The notes below the pieces were generated by a model. The model had not been told where the DNA came from. It worked only from the letters and a program-made list of their open reading frames with translations, and searched no databases. Positions 37,394 to 46,490 of a stretch of 64,000 nt of DNA are shown here, piece after piece (position 1 is the first letter of the stretch; each line of letters begins with the position of its first letter). The position numbers were made by a program, and so were the translations under genes. This stretch comes from Mitsuaria sp. 7 (lineage in GTDB: Bacteria; Pseudomonadota; Gammaproteobacteria; Burkholderiales; Burkholderiaceae_C): contig NZ_CP011514.1 of the NCBI RefSeq assembly GCF_001653795.1, forward strand, positions 2,519,715 through 2,583,714, written 5' to 3'.

Positions 37394-38065
37394 TCACTTC
37401 TTCAGGCAGCTCGCGAACGGAGGCGCTTCACCCGGCTGCTTCGCGCAGATGCGGACCGGCGACATCGCGTTGAGGCGCTGCTGCAGCAACGCCCGGTCCG
37501 GATGGGGCGCCGTGCTCGTCGGATCGCCGCGCTCGGACCACTGGATCGTGTACATGTTCTTGTCGCCCTTGTAGACGGCCAGGATGGTGAACTCGCTGGT
37601 CGGCGACTTGTCGTTGGTCAAGGTGTGCGTGCCGCAGCCGACGATCAGGATGTACCCGTCGTGCCCGGTCTCGATGCGGCCTTCGAGCATGCGGGCGCCC
37701 ATGAAACTCGTCGGGCAGGCCTGCTTGAATCCCATGGCGACGTTCATTGCATAACCGGCGGCGGTCGCGTTCGGCACGAGGGCCGCGTCCTTGACCGCCG
37801 TCAGCAGGAATCGCTGCGTCCACCGGCCGTCGATGGGATCGCTGGCGAGCACCATCGAGCGCATGTACACCGGGCCGTCGGTCTTTTCGGTCTGCGCCTT
37901 GAAGCCCGGCGGAAGCTGTTGGACGAAGATCTCGTCGAAGATGGGCGTGGACGCCGTCATCGACGGGAAACTGCCGGGCTCCGGTGCGGCGGCGAAAGCG
38001 GTGGTCGCCAGCATGGCGAGCGAGACGATGGCGGAGGGCGCGAAGCGGCGGTGGATCGAATTCAT
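37394..38065 (-). CDS. Secreted hypothetical protein
   Basis: 223 residues with a signal peptide (SAIVSLAMLATTAFAAAPE). The mature part has IFVQQLPPGFKAQTE, VAMGFKQACPTSFMGARMLEGR and YKGDKNMYTIQWSERG, with cysteines near the start, middle and end that could form disulfides. No family recognised. The ATG at 38065 starts the signal peptide; the frame is open further upstream but without signal character. Confidence 0.7.
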   Translation of the reverse strand: MNSIHRRFAPSAIVSLAMLATTAFAAAPEPGSFPSMTASTPIFDEIFVQQLPPGFKAQTEKTDGPVYMRSMVLASDPIDGRWTQRFLLTAVKDAALVPNATAAGYAMNVAMGFKQACPTSFMGARMLEGRIETGHDGYILIVGCGTHTLTNDKSPTSEFTILAVYKGDKNMYTIQWSERGDPTSTAPHPDRALLQQRLNAMSPVRICAKQPGEAPPFASCLKK

Positions 38066-38300
38066 CGCGAAATTGAAGCATGCGTGCGCTGAGGTCCCGG
38101 CCCGTGCGGCGCCTCGTGGGTGATCAAGTTCTCGGATCGTCAGGCGCCATCCCCCGAATGAGGTCCGCGCGGACCGCGGACGGAAATCGAAGCGCATCGA
38201 TCGTCCCTCTGACCGGATCGGCACCAAACCTGATCGCCGCCGCACTTCCGACGTGAGACTCGCCCGCTAGGATCGATTCATCCCTTCACGAGGAGTCGAT

Positions 38301-39173
38301 TTGAAGCTGAGCACGATCCACGCCCCCGACGGGTCCGCGCTGGCCCGCGAGCTGCACCTCCGTCCCGGTGTCGGCGTCGCGGCCCACGTGCTGCAAGGCC
38401 GCGGCCTGCGGATCCTGCGGATGCGCGTCGACCTGCCCGCGCTCATCCTCGTCGATCGCGGCATCAAGACCGTCAAGCCGGCCCGCGGGACCAGCGTGCG
38501 CGCGCAGCCGCGGCAGGCGCTCGTGTTGAGCGGCAATCAGACCGTCGACTTCACGAACCTCGTCAACGAAGGCGCGCAGTACGAAGCGCGCTGGCTGCTC
38601 TTCGACACGGAGTTGCTGGAGGACGCGCACTACGCAGCCCGCATCGCTCAGCTCGATCGAACGGGTTCGCAAGTCCCTCCGGTGCGTCAGTTGTCCAAGG
38701 TCAGCCCGGGCTTGGCCGATGCCTTCGAACGCGCCAGGCAAGCACTGGCACCTGACCCCGCGTTGCCTGATGCCGTCGCCCGCCAGCGCGTGCTGGAGGT
38801 GATGCACTGGTTGCTGGAGGACGGCCTCGCGCTGCGATGCGCGCCCGTCGACGCCAGCGTCTCAATCAGCGTGCGCGCATTGATCGCCGGCCGGCTGGAT
38901 CAGGACTGGGCCGCCGCCCGCGTGGCCGACGCGCTGGCCATGTCCGAAGCCACGCTGCGGCGCCGTCTCGCCGCTGAAGGCGCCTCGATGACGGCGCTGA
39001 TCGTCGACGCCCGCATGGCCACCGCGCTGACCCTGCTCCAGGCGACCACGCAGCCCGTGTCCGAGATCGCCCGCGCCGTGGGCTACGACTCACCGTCCCG
39101 CTTCGCCGTGCGCTTCCGCGAGCGCTTCGGCTTCGCGCCGACCTCCGTCCGCGGCCACGAACGCGCAGACTGA
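38301..39173 (+). CDS. AraC-family transcriptional regulator
   Basis: 290 residues. The last third is the AraC double helix-turn-helix: ARVADALAMSEATLRRRLAAEGASMTALIVDARM and VSEIARAVGYDSPSRFAVRFRERFG. The N-terminal effector half (about 1-170) is not assignable. The start is TTG, supported by AGGAG five bases upstream. The gene is followed by a glutathione transferase on the same strand, a possible target. Confidence 0.9.
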   Translation: MKLSTIHAPDGSALARELHLRPGVGVAAHVLQGRGLRILRMRVDLPALILVDRGIKTVKPARGTSVRAQPRQALVLSGNQTVDFTNLVNEGAQYEARWLLFDTELLEDAHYAARIAQLDRTGSQVPPVRQLSKVSPGLADAFERARQALAPDPALPDAVARQRVLEVMHWLLEDGLALRCAPVDASVSISVRALIAGRLDQDWAAARVADALAMSEATLRRRLAAEGASMTALIVDARMATALTLLQATTQPVSEIARAVGYDSPSRFAVRFRERFGFAPTSVRGHERAD

Positions 39174-39205
39174 TTCAACAACTTCGACGACCTCATCGGA
39201 ACGAC

Positions 39206-39844
39206 ATGATCACCCTCCACCACCTCGGCCACTCCCAGTCGGAACGCATTCTGTGGCTCTGCGAAGAGCTCGGCATTCCCTACGAGCTCAGGCGCTACAC
39301 GCGCGATGCGGTAACGCGCTTGTCGCCGCCGGATCTGAAGGCGATGCATCCGCTAGGCGCTGCGCCGCTGATCGAGGACGGCGATCTGCTGCTGGCCGAA
39401 TCGGCGGCGATCGTCGATTACCTGATCGCCAGGCACGGCGGCGGGCGCCTGAGACCCGGCCCCGATCACCCGGACTTCGCGCCGTTCCTGTACTGGTTCC
39501 ACTTCGCCAACGGCAATCTGCAGCCGGTGATGCTGCGTCGGATGACGCTGGGGCGCGCGTTGCCGGCCGACCATCCAGTCCTGGCGGCGACGCAGGAGCG
39601 GCTCGACAAGGTGCTGGCGCTCGTTGAAGAGCGACTCGGTCGGGCGCCCTACTTCGCGGGGGCCGAGTTCACCGCGGCGGACATCATGAGCGTCTTCTCG
39701 CTCACGACGATGCGGCTGTTCCAGCCGATCGACCTGGCGGCGTATCCGAACATCCGCGCATACCTGCAGCGCATCGGTGAACGGCCGGCCTATCGACGGG
39801 CCATGGCGAAGGGCGACCCGGATCTGACGCCGCTGCTCGCCTGA
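39206..39844 (+). CDS. Glutathione S-transferase
   Basis: 212 residues. The thioredoxin-like N-terminal domain begins MITLHHLGHSQSERILWLCEELGIPYEL and includes the glutathione-binding segment APLIEDGDLLLAESAAIVDYL. The helical C-terminal domain contains YFAGAEFTAADIMS, the hydrophobic capping-box region. It conjugates or reduces electrophiles with glutathione. It begins 32 bases after the AraC-type gene and may share its control. Confidence 0.92.
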   Translation: MITLHHLGHSQSERILWLCEELGIPYELRRYTRDAVTRLSPPDLKAMHPLGAAPLIEDGDLLLAESAAIVDYLIARHGGGRLRPGPDHPDFAPFLYWFHFANGNLQPVMLRRMTLGRALPADHPVLAATQERLDKVLALVEERLGRAPYFAGAEFTAADIMSVFSLTTMRLFQPIDLAAYPNIRAYLQRIGERPAYRRAMAKGDPDLTPLLA

Positions 39845-39960
39845 ACTCCCGCGCGCTGAACAACTCAATCGGCACCGGACGGCCCGGTGAGAGGTCCTAG
39901 ACTCCGCACCTCGTCCACCGGACACAAGACCAACAATCCCATCGGTCAGGAGGACCGCCC

Positions 39961-40584
39961 ATGCCCGCTCGCACGCCTGCTTCGCGCGTTGCATCCACAC
40001 AGAACATTCCGCATCGCTGGGTCGCGGCCACCTTGCTGCTCGCCGCGACATTGGTGCGACCCGTTGGCGCGCAGGAACTGCCGACGGCCCCCGATCGGCT
40101 GACGATACGTTCCGAGGTGGCTGTCGACGGCAGCCAGCAATGGCGCATCGGCCCCTTGCTGCTCAGGCTGCCCGACGGCTGGTCGAATACATCGACGCCG
40201 GTTTTCGCCAGGCTGCAAGGGCCGTCCCGCAGCTTCTCCACCTTCATGTCAAACAAGGTGACAGCTCGCGCAAGACACGCGGGCTATTCGCTGCTCAACG
40301 ATCCGCGCGGTGGTCCGTCGCAATTCGCGACGATCGCAAACTGGGACGATTGCGAAGGGAACGTCGAACGCGTCGCCAAGCCGTTGATCAAGCCCAGCGG
40401 CGACAAGATCGTCGTCTACGTCTCCTGCACCGTCCAACTCAGGCCCGGTGTCCCCGGCACCCTCCAGCAAGTCGGCATCTACACGCCCACGCGCCTCATG
40501 CTGCTGCATGCAGGCGGGCCCGAGAAGGACATGAAGGACTGGCTCGCGGCTGTCGTGGCCCACCGGTGGCAGGAAACCGATTGA
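39961..40584 (+). CDS. Secreted hypothetical protein
   Basis: 207 residues, preceded by AGGAGGA. The signal peptide is WVAATLLLAATLVRPVGAQE, with an unusually long N-region of about 20 residues. The mature part (IGPLLLRLPDGWSNTSTPVFARLQGPS) has a single-domain look with one Cys pair (WDDCEGN and VSCTVQL). No family recognised. Confidence 0.7.
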   Translation: MPARTPASRVASTQNIPHRWVAATLLLAATLVRPVGAQELPTAPDRLTIRSEVAVDGSQQWRIGPLLLRLPDGWSNTSTPVFARLQGPSRSFSTFMSNKVTARARHAGYSLLNDPRGGPSQFATIANWDDCEGNVERVAKPLIKPSGDKIVVYVSCTVQLRPGVPGTLQQVGIYTPTRLMLLHAGGPEKDMKDWLAAVVAHRWQETD

Positions 40585-40623
40585 AGATGACGACCGGCCC
40601 GCTGCGATCCCGCCGCGCGTGTC

Positions 40624-41745
40624 TCAGCGCTTCTTGACGATCACGCTCCCCACCGAGTACCCCGCCCCGAACGAGCAGATCACCCCCAGGTCGCCCTGCT
40701 TGAGGTTGGCGCGGTGCTCGTGGAACGCGATCACCGAACCGGCCGAGGCCGTGTTCGCATACGTGTCCAGGATCAGCGGCGCGATCTCGGCGCCAGCTTC
40801 GCCGCCGACCAGCTTCTTGATCACCAGCTGGTTCATGCCCAGGTTGGCCTGGTGCAGCCAGTAGCGGCTGACGTCATTCGGCTGGATGTGCAGCGCGGCG
40901 AGGTGGTGCTCGATGTGCGCCGCGGCGATGGGCACCACTTCCTTGAAGACCTTGCGGCCCTCCTGGCGGAAGGTCTTGTCCCGGGCGTCGGGATCGCTGT
41001 CCTCGGCCTTGTTCATGAAGCCGAAGTTGTTGCGGATGTTGTTGGAGAACTGCGTCGCCAGCTTGGTGCCCAGGATCTCCCACTGCTCAGGCGCGGTCGC
41101 CAGGTCGGCGCGCTCGACGACGATGGCCGTGCACACGTCGCCGAAGATGAAATGGCAGTCGCGGTCCTTCCATTCCAGATGGGCGGACGTGATCTCCGGA
41201 TTCACGATCAGCACGCACTTCGACGCGCCCGAGCGCACCGCGTTGTACGCCTGCTCCAGCGCGAAGGTGGCCGACGAACACGCCACGTTCATGTCGAAGC
41301 CGTAGCCGCCCGCGCCCAGTCCCTGCTGGATCTCCACCGCCATCGCCGGGTAGGCGCGCTGCATGTTCGCCGCGGAGCAGAACACCGCGTCCACGTCCTC
41401 GGGCTTCTTGCCCGCCGCGGCCAGCGCCTTGCGCGCCGCGTCGACGGCGATCTCCGCCATCAGCGAGAGCTGGTCGTCCGCCCGTTCCTCGAAGCGCGGG
41501 TACATGCGCGTCGGATCCAGCACGCCTTCCTTTTCGATCACGTAGCGCTGCTTGATCCCCGAGGCCTTCTCGATGAACTCCACGTTCGAGTGCACCAGCG
41601 CCTCGCGCGTGCCGGCGGCGATGGCCTCGGCGTGCTCGGCGTTCTGCAGGTCCACGTAGCGGTTGAACGAATCCACCAGCTCGGCGTTGGTGATGACGTG
41701 CGGGGGCTGGTAGAGACCGGTGCCGCTGATGACGACGGAATGCAT
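40624..41745 (-). CDS. Beta-ketoacyl-ACP synthase III-like enzyme
   Basis: 373 residues with the thiolase fold of FabH enzymes. The catalytic cysteine is in [13 protein letters not shown] (C156), the histidine in [11 protein letters not shown], and the asparagine in [10 protein letters not shown]. It is longer than housekeeping FabH (about 320) and matches the second group of KAS III-like enzymes found outside the fab cluster. It is not in a fatty-acid operon here, so it may prime a specialised lipid, for example an aryl polyene or alkylresorcinol-like product. The product is unknown. Confidence 0.9.
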   Translation of the reverse strand: MHSVVISGTGLYQPPHVITNAELVDSFNRYVDLQNAEHAEAIAAGTREALVHSNVEFIEKASGIKQRYVIEKEGVLDPTRMYPRFEERADDQLSLMAEIAVDAARKALAAAGKKPEDVDAVFCSAANMQRAYPAMAVEIQQGLGAGGYGFDMNVACSSATFALEQAYNAVRSGASKCVLIVNPEITSAHLEWKDRDCHFIFGDVCTAIVVERADLATAPEQWEILGTKLATQFSNNIRNNFGFMNKAEDSDPDARDKTFRQEGRKVFKEVVPIAAAHIEHHLAALHIQPNDVSRYWLHQANLGMNQLVIKKLVGGEAGAEIAPLILDTYANTASAGSVIAFHEHRANLKQGDLGVICSFGAGYSVGSVIVKKR

Positions 41746-41880
41746 GTGGCTTGTCTTCTGATGTCGCCCGTTGCAGGGCCAAGGGGGCGAAGTTTAGCGA
41801 ACTGCGCCCAAAAGCCCCCGGACGATGCATGCTGCACCGCAGCGAGGCGACGGCTCCCGCCAGCACGCGTAGAATGGGTC
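41746..41880. other. Divergent promoter region of KAS III and guaC genes
   Basis: Holds a further hairpin: GGGCG (41785-41789) pairs with CGCCC (41805-41809), with AGTT/AACT inside. It also holds a TAGAAT -10-like hexamer at 41870-41875 pointing toward guaC, without a clear -35. No gene seen. Confidence 0.4.
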
Positions 41881-41926
41881 ACCGGGCCCAAATTTTGGGA
41901 CCCGGTTTTTTTTGGCCGGGTCCCAA
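41881..41926 (+). promoter_or_regulatory. guaC leader with two mutually exclusive hairpins (candidate attenuator)
   Basis: Hairpin 1: ACCGGG (41881-41886) and CCCAA (41887-41891) pair with TTGGG (41895-41899) and CCCGGT (41901-41906), with one bulged A, and run into eight T (41906-41913), a strong intrinsic terminator. Hairpin 2: TTGGGACCCGG (41895-41905) pairs over all 11 bases with CCGGGTCCCAA (41916-41926), with the T-run in its loop. The shared strand can join only one of them. No plus-strand gene ends here, so this is leader control of guaC and not a leftover terminator. Confidence 0.7.
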
Positions 41927-41990
41927 GTCAAGCGCTCGCAGCCCAGGGCGTGCACTGCATCAACGCAGCCCGACTTTGCGACTTTGGACC

Positions 41991-42968
41991 ATGGAAATCT
42001 TTGACTACGACAACATCCTGCTGCTGCCGCGCAAGTGCCGCGTGAACAGCCGCAGCGAGTGCGACACCTCCGTCGAGTTCGGCCCCCGCCGCTTCAAGCT
42101 GCCGGCGGTGCCCGCGAACATGAAGACGGTCGTCGACGAGTCCATCACCGAATGGCTGGCCGCCAACGGCTACTTCTACGTGATGCACCGTTTCGACCTG
42201 GACGCCGTCGCCTTCGCGCGCACGATGCGCGACAAGGGCCTGCTGGTCTCGATCAGCGCCGGCGTCAAGGAGGCGGACTACGCCATCATCGACCGCCTCG
42301 CCGCTGAAGGCCTGGGCGCCGACTACATCACCATCGACATCGCCCACGGCCACGCCGACGCCGTGCAGCGCATGATCGCCCACATCAAGCACAAGCTGCC
42401 CGACACCTTCGTCATCGCCGGCAACGTCGGCACGCCCGAGGGCGTCATCGATCTCGAGAACTGGGGCGCCGACGCGACCAAGGTCGGCATCGGTCCGGGC
42501 AAGGTCTGCATCACGCGGCTGAAGACCGGTTTCGGCACCGGCGGCTGGCAGCTCTCGGCGTTGAAGTGGTGCGCCCGTGTCGCGACCAAACCCATCATTG
42601 CCGACGGCGGCATCCGCCATCACGGCGACATCGCCAAGAGCGTGCGCTTCGGTGCTTCGATGGTGATGATCGGCTCGCTCTTCGCGGGCCATGAGGAATC
42701 GCCGGGCCACACCGTCGAGGTCGACGGCAAGCGCTACAAGGAGTACTACGGCTCCGCGTCCGACTTCAACAAGGGCGAGTACAAGCACGTCGAGGGCAAG
42801 CGCATCCTAGAGCCCGTGAAGGGCCACCTGGCCGACACGCTGCGCGAGATGGAGGAGGACCTCCAGAGCTCGATCTCCTACGCCGGCGGCCGCGCCCTGG
42901 GCGATCTGCGCAAGGTGAACTACGTGGTCCTCGGCGGCGAGAACGCGGGCGAACACCTGTTCATGTAA
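41991..42968 (+). CDS. guaC: GMP reductase
   Basis: 325 residues, an IMPDH/GMPR-type TIM barrel. [26 protein letters not shown], the catalytic loop [15 protein letters not shown] with the active Cys, and [14 protein letters not shown] with [12 protein letters not shown] identify GMP reductase. No CBS domain is present, which separates it from GuaB. It converts GMP to IMP with NADPH in purine salvage. Its leader carries a two-state hairpin, so expression is probably controlled by attenuation. Confidence 0.93.
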   Translation: MEIFDYDNILLLPRKCRVNSRSECDTSVEFGPRRFKLPAVPANMKTVVDESITEWLAANGYFYVMHRFDLDAVAFARTMRDKGLLVSISAGVKEADYAIIDRLAAEGLGADYITIDIAHGHADAVQRMIAHIKHKLPDTFVIAGNVGTPEGVIDLENWGADATKVGIGPGKVCITRLKTGFGTGGWQLSALKWCARVATKPIIADGGIRHHGDIAKSVRFGASMVMIGSLFAGHEESPGHTVEVDGKRYKEYYGSASDFNKGEYKHVEGKRILEPVKGHLADTLREMEEDLQSSISYAGGRALGDLRKVNYVVLGGENAGEHLFM

Positions 42969-42989
42969 GGCAGCCCGGTATCATCCGGC

Positions 42990-43206
42990 CCGTTGGTGCT
43001 CGCGCCCGGCTCCCTGCCGGCGCAGTTCAACGGGAATCAGGAGGGGTTGCACCACGCGGTCGTGGCCCCAACCTGAGCTGCCCCCGCAACGGTAAGCGGA
43101 AGGCGCGCCTCTCGAGGTGCGCGGCTCGTGTCTGAAACCACTGGACGGTCCGTCCGGGAAGGCAACACGGGTTCATTCTTCCGACAGCCCGGATACCGGC
43201 CAACAG
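42990..43206 (+). ncRNA. Cobalamin riboswitch
   Basis: Three hallmarks are in order: GGGAATCAGG near 43032, CTGCCCCCGCAACGGTAAGCGG near 43079, and the B12 box AGCCCGGATACCGGCC at 43186-43201. Lengths between them fit the adenosylcobalamin class. It lies upstream of a btuB-type receptor and should reduce its expression when cobalamin is plentiful. The outer limits are approximate. Confidence 0.92.
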
Positions 43207-43300
43207 GCGGATCGTCGCCGTGCTTCCAGGAGCACGGCGCGTCCATTCCGCATGCGGCCGCGGGGAAGCGGCCGTCTGCCGCTGCTCATCCGAATCCGAC

Positions 43301-45202
43301 ATGCAAGCCTCTTCTCCCCGCGCCACGCTGCGCGCCGTCGCCCGTGCTTCGGCGACCGCGCTGGTCGCCCTGCCCGCCCTGTCCGTCGTTCCGTCGACCG
43401 CCTTCGCGCAGTCCTCCCTCGATCCCGTCATCGTCATCGGCACCCGTGAGCCGCAGGCCCTGAGCAAGAGCGTCGCCGACGTCGTCCTGATCGACGCCGA
43501 CACCATCCGCGACAGCGGCGCCGGCAGCGTCGAGGACCTGCTGCGCCGCTACGCCGGCCTGCAGATCACGCGCAACGGCGGCCCCGGCCAGAGCGGCGGC
43601 TACCTCCTGCGCGGCGCCAACACCACCGGCACGGTGGTGATGATCGACGGCGTGCGCGTCGGCTCCGCGACGCTGGGCCAAGCGGCCTTCGAATCGATGA
43701 GCCTGTCCAACATCGATCGCATCGAAGTCCTGCGCGGGCCGACCTCCGGCCTGTACGGCGCAGACGCCGTCGGCGGCGTCATCCAGATCACCACGAAGAA
43801 GGGCCAGGGCCCGCTGAACCTCACGACCAACGTCGCAGTGGGCGAGTACGCCTCGCGCCTGGGCAGCGTGGGCGTGAGCGGCGCGCAGGCCGGCTTCGAC
43901 TACGCGGCGAACCTGAGCCGCGAGACCAGCGACGGCACCTCGTCCATCCGTCCGAACGACATCAACGGCTACTACAACCCCGATCGCGACGGCTTCCGCC
44001 GCACGACGGGTTCCGCGCGACTGGGCTTCACGCCGGCGGAAGGCCATCGCATCGGCGTCACCGCCACGCAGAGCAAGCTCAACGCGCAGTACGACAGCGC
44101 CAACTTCGGCGGTCCGCCGGACTTCCTGAGCGATCCGACGCCCGACTTCCGCAACCGCCTGACGACCCGCGTCGTCAGCGCCGATTACCGCGGCACGCTC
44201 TCGCCGATCTGGACCACGACGGTGCAGATCAGCCACGGCCTGGACGACTCGCGCAGCGGCGCGCCCGATCCCGCGCGCTTCACGACCAAGCGCGACCAGG
44301 CGACGTGGCAGAACGCCTTGCGCCTGGCGCCGGACCAGCAGGTAGTGCTGGCCTACGAGCACCTCACCGAGACGGCCGACGGCGTCACGACCAACACGCT
44401 CAAGCGCAAGAACGACGCGTACATCGCGGGTTACTCGGGCCAGTTCGGCCCGGCCTCGCTGGAGGCCAGCCTGCGTCATGACGACAGCAACGCCTACGGC
44501 ACGTCCACGACGGGCAGCATCGGCGCGAGCTACGCGCTGACCTCGACCTTGAAGGTCCGCGCCGTGGCCGGCAAGACCTTCCGCGCGCCGACCTTCAACG
44601 AGACCGACTACCCGTTCTACGGCACGGCGGTGAAGCCCGAGGACGGCCGCAGCGTGGAGCTGGGCGTGAACTGGCGCTCCGGCGCGAGCAGCGCCTCGGC
44701 GACGGTCTACCGCAACAAGGTCGACAACCTGATCGGCTACAACCCCGATCCGGACGGCACGCAATGCCCGCCGGGATACTTCGGCTGCTCGTACAACGTG
44801 GCGAAGGCCAAGCTGCAGGGCGCGACGCTGAGCGGCGCGCATCGCTTCGGCAACCTGAGCCTGAGCGCGACGGTGGACTTCCTCGACGCGAAGGACGAGC
44901 AGTCCGGTGCTCGCCTGCCGCGTCGTGCGGCGCATCAGGAGAGCGTCTCCGCCGACTACGACACGGGGGTGTGGAGCGTCGGCACGTCGCTGACGGAAGT
45001 CGGCGCGCGACCGGATGTCGGCGCGCAGCTCGGTGCGTACACGGTGGTGGACGTGCGCGCGACCTGGCGCTTCCTGCCGCAGTGGCGCCTGGAAGCCAAG
45101 GTGCTCAACGCCGCCGACCGCGACGTGCAGCCGGTCTACACGTACCAGGGTCTGGGCCGTCAGGCCTGGATCGGCGTGCGCTACGACATGAAGGGCTTCT
45201 GA
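43301..45202 (+). CDS. btuB: TonB-dependent cobalamin receptor, BtuB-like
   Basis: 633 residues. The signal peptide ends near TAFAQS. The TonB box region is PVIVIGTREPQ, followed by the plug (SVEDLLRRYAGLQITRNGGPGQSGGYLLRGANT, IDRIEVLRGPTSGLYGADAVGGVIQITTK). The 22-strand barrel ends in WIGVRYDMKGF. The short plug start and GPGQ wording are those of BtuB. The cobalamin riboswitch directly upstream confirms the substrate class. The ATG at 43301 lies about 95 bases after the riboswitch; an upstream in-frame start would overlap the riboswitch region. Confidence 0.93.
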   Translation: MQASSPRATLRAVARASATALVALPALSVVPSTAFAQSSLDPVIVIGTREPQALSKSVADVVLIDADTIRDSGAGSVEDLLRRYAGLQITRNGGPGQSGGYLLRGANTTGTVVMIDGVRVGSATLGQAAFESMSLSNIDRIEVLRGPTSGLYGADAVGGVIQITTKKGQGPLNLTTNVAVGEYASRLGSVGVSGAQAGFDYAANLSRETSDGTSSIRPNDINGYYNPDRDGFRRTTGSARLGFTPAEGHRIGVTATQSKLNAQYDSANFGGPPDFLSDPTPDFRNRLTTRVVSADYRGTLSPIWTTTVQISHGLDDSRSGAPDPARFTTKRDQATWQNALRLAPDQQVVLAYEHLTETADGVTTNTLKRKNDAYIAGYSGQFGPASLEASLRHDDSNAYGTSTTGSIGASYALTSTLKVRAVAGKTFRAPTFNETDYPFYGTAVKPEDGRSVELGVNWRSGASSASATVYRNKVDNLIGYNPDPDGTQCPPGYFGCSYNVAKAKLQGATLSGAHRFGNLSLSATVDFLDAKDEQSGARLPRRAAHQESVSADYDTGVWSVGTSLTEVGARPDVGAQLGAYTVVDVRATWRFLPQWRLEAKVLNAADRDVQPVYTYQGLGRQAWIGVRYDMKGF

Positions 45203-45214
45203 CCTTCGACTCCC

Positions 45215-45235
45215 GGGCGGCCATCGCGGCCGCCC
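45215..45235 (+). terminator. Hairpin after btuB
   Basis: GGGCGGCC (45215-45222) pairs with GGCCGCCC (45228-45235) over a five-base loop, 12 bases after the btuB stop and between convergent genes. Only two T follow, so it is a moderate candidate. Confidence 0.55.
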
Positions 45236-45274
45236 TTGCCACGTCCCGGCGATTCGGAGCGATCTCCGACGATC

Positions 45275-45679
45275 TCAGCCGGGACGGATGGCGGTGCACT
45301 CCACCTCGACACGCGCGCCCAGCGCGAGTCCGTTGCAGCCGAACGCGCTGCGCGCCGGCAGCGGCCGGTCGCCGAAGAAGGCGCGGTAGACCTCGTTGAA
45401 GACGCCCCATTCCGCCATGTCCGCGAGCATCACGGTGCAGCGCATGAGGTGCTCGACGCCGAGTCCCTGCGCATTGAGCGCGGTCTCGATGTTGCGCAGC
45501 GTCTGAAGAGCCTCCGCGCGGAGGCCGCCTTCAACCAGCTCCAGCGTGCCGGGCTTGTTGCCCAACTGACCCGAGAGGAACACGAACGGCCCGAAGGCCG
45601 TGCCCTCAGGGAACGGCACGCTGGCGGGGAGGACGAGGCCGCTGTTGAAGCGGTCGATGGCGTCAGGTTTCTCGGTCAT
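45275..45679 (-). CDS. RidA/YjgF family protein
   Basis: 134 residues. FVFLSGQLGNKPG, EALQTLRNIETALNAQGLGVEHLMRCTVMLADM and GARVEVECTAIRPG are the standard Rid-family segments. Residue Arg of the reactive pocket is within LPARSAFGCNGLALGARVEVE. Rid proteins hydrolyse reactive enamine/imine intermediates. A 63-base piece of the 5' end of a related copy lies at 48911-48973. The ATG at 45679 abuts the end of the Imm1-like gene, so it is the last gene of the immunity array transcript. Confidence 0.9.
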   Translation of the reverse strand: MTEKPDAIDRFNSGLVLPASVPFPEGTAFGPFVFLSGQLGNKPGTLELVEGGLRAEALQTLRNIETALNAQGLGVEHLMRCTVMLADMAEWGVFNEVYRAFFGDRPLPARSAFGCNGLALGARVEVECTAIRPG

Positions 45680-45680
45680 C

Positions 45681-46097
45681 TCACTCCTGCCTTTCCCAAC
45701 ACAATGAATCGTCGAGCGCGCCCGTCTGAAGAAAAGTCTGGGCGGCTTGCAGGGCTTGGGGCTGGGTGACGACTTGCCGAGCTGGGAAATCTCCTTCTTG
45801 CCCACCCGCATTGAGCAGGACAACGCCCGAATCATCTGTCGCCGCTTGATTGACAAGATTCCAGAATTGCTCGTCGGCGTTCGACGCAAAGACGACATAT
45901 TGCCCTGCCCCACCACCGATGGTCAGGTCAATGCCGTCCTGGCCGTACAGGCAGATGAGCGTTCTGCTCCGCGCATCGAGTTCGCATAAGGCGACGCCCA
46001 GATCGTCCGCGGTCGGCATCAAGGTCTCTTCCTCGGTGCAGAGCACACCACCCCGCCTGTCAGCGACCATGCGGTTGACGTAGAAGTTCAGATCCAT
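45681..46097 (-). CDS. Imm1-like immunity protein
   Basis: 138 residues. YVNRMVADRRGG, DLTIGGGAGQYVVFASNA and the ending PARQVVTQPQALQAAQTFLQTGALDDSLCW follow the pattern of the Imm1 immunity family. In that family the C-terminal part reads as a helix that ends in tG-x-x-P/D-x-x-x-W. A short decayed copy lies at 51690-51776. It sits in an array behind an RHS toxin gene; the matching toxin is not in the window. Family call made by eye. Confidence 0.7.
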   Translation of the reverse strand: MDLNFYVNRMVADRRGGVLCTEEETLMPTADDLGVALCELDARSRTLICLYGQDGIDLTIGGGAGQYVVFASNADEQFWNLVNQAATDDSGVVLLNAGGQEGDFPARQVVTQPQALQAAQTFLQTGALDDSLCWERQE

Positions 46098-46101
46098 TCC
46101 T

Positions 46102-46473
46102 TCAGTCGACGTCGCGCGGATATCTGCTGAACCTTGCCACCCATCCGTCGGGGCCGAACAGTTCTCCGTGAAGCATCCCGCTATGTTCTGCGGCGTTCGT
46201 GCCGTTCACCAGGACCTCCACACCGACATCTCGATCGTGGGCACTCTGAAAAGCGAGCAGCACGTCGTGGAGAGCAACGTCGAGCGCGTCCAGCACGAGC
46301 TCTCTCAAGAGTGATTTCAGTTCGGGGGATAAAGACGCGACTCGCTGTTGCAGTGCTTGCAGGTCCTTCCCGCGAAGCGCACCGGCGAGCAGCATCTCGT
46401 GCTGCTCAATGGCACGGTCCCGGAGACTCCGCACCAGCAGCTCGCCGAACTTGTCCAACGTTGTATCGGTCAC
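46102..46473 (-). CDS. Putative immunity protein, unrecognised family
   Basis: 123 residues. A helical first half (FGELLVRSLRDRAIEQHEMLL, LQQRVASLSPELKSLLRELVLDALD) is followed by VEVLVNGTNAAEHSGMLHGELFGPDGWVARFSRYP. The C-terminal sentence is typical of small immunity-like proteins but I cannot name the family. It ends five bases before the Imm1-like start, so the two are translated together. Confidence 0.7.
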   Translation of the reverse strand: MTDTTLDKFGELLVRSLRDRAIEQHEMLLAGALRGKDLQALQQRVASLSPELKSLLRELVLDALDVALHDVLLAFQSAHDRDVGVEVLVNGTNAAEHSGMLHGELFGPDGWVARFSRYPRDVD

Positions 46474-46490
46474 CGTCGCCCTCTTTCAGG

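Noticed and set aside
45680-45916. N-terminal extension of the RidA frame
   Set aside because: It overlaps the Imm1-like gene; RidA proteins begin near the ATG at 45679.
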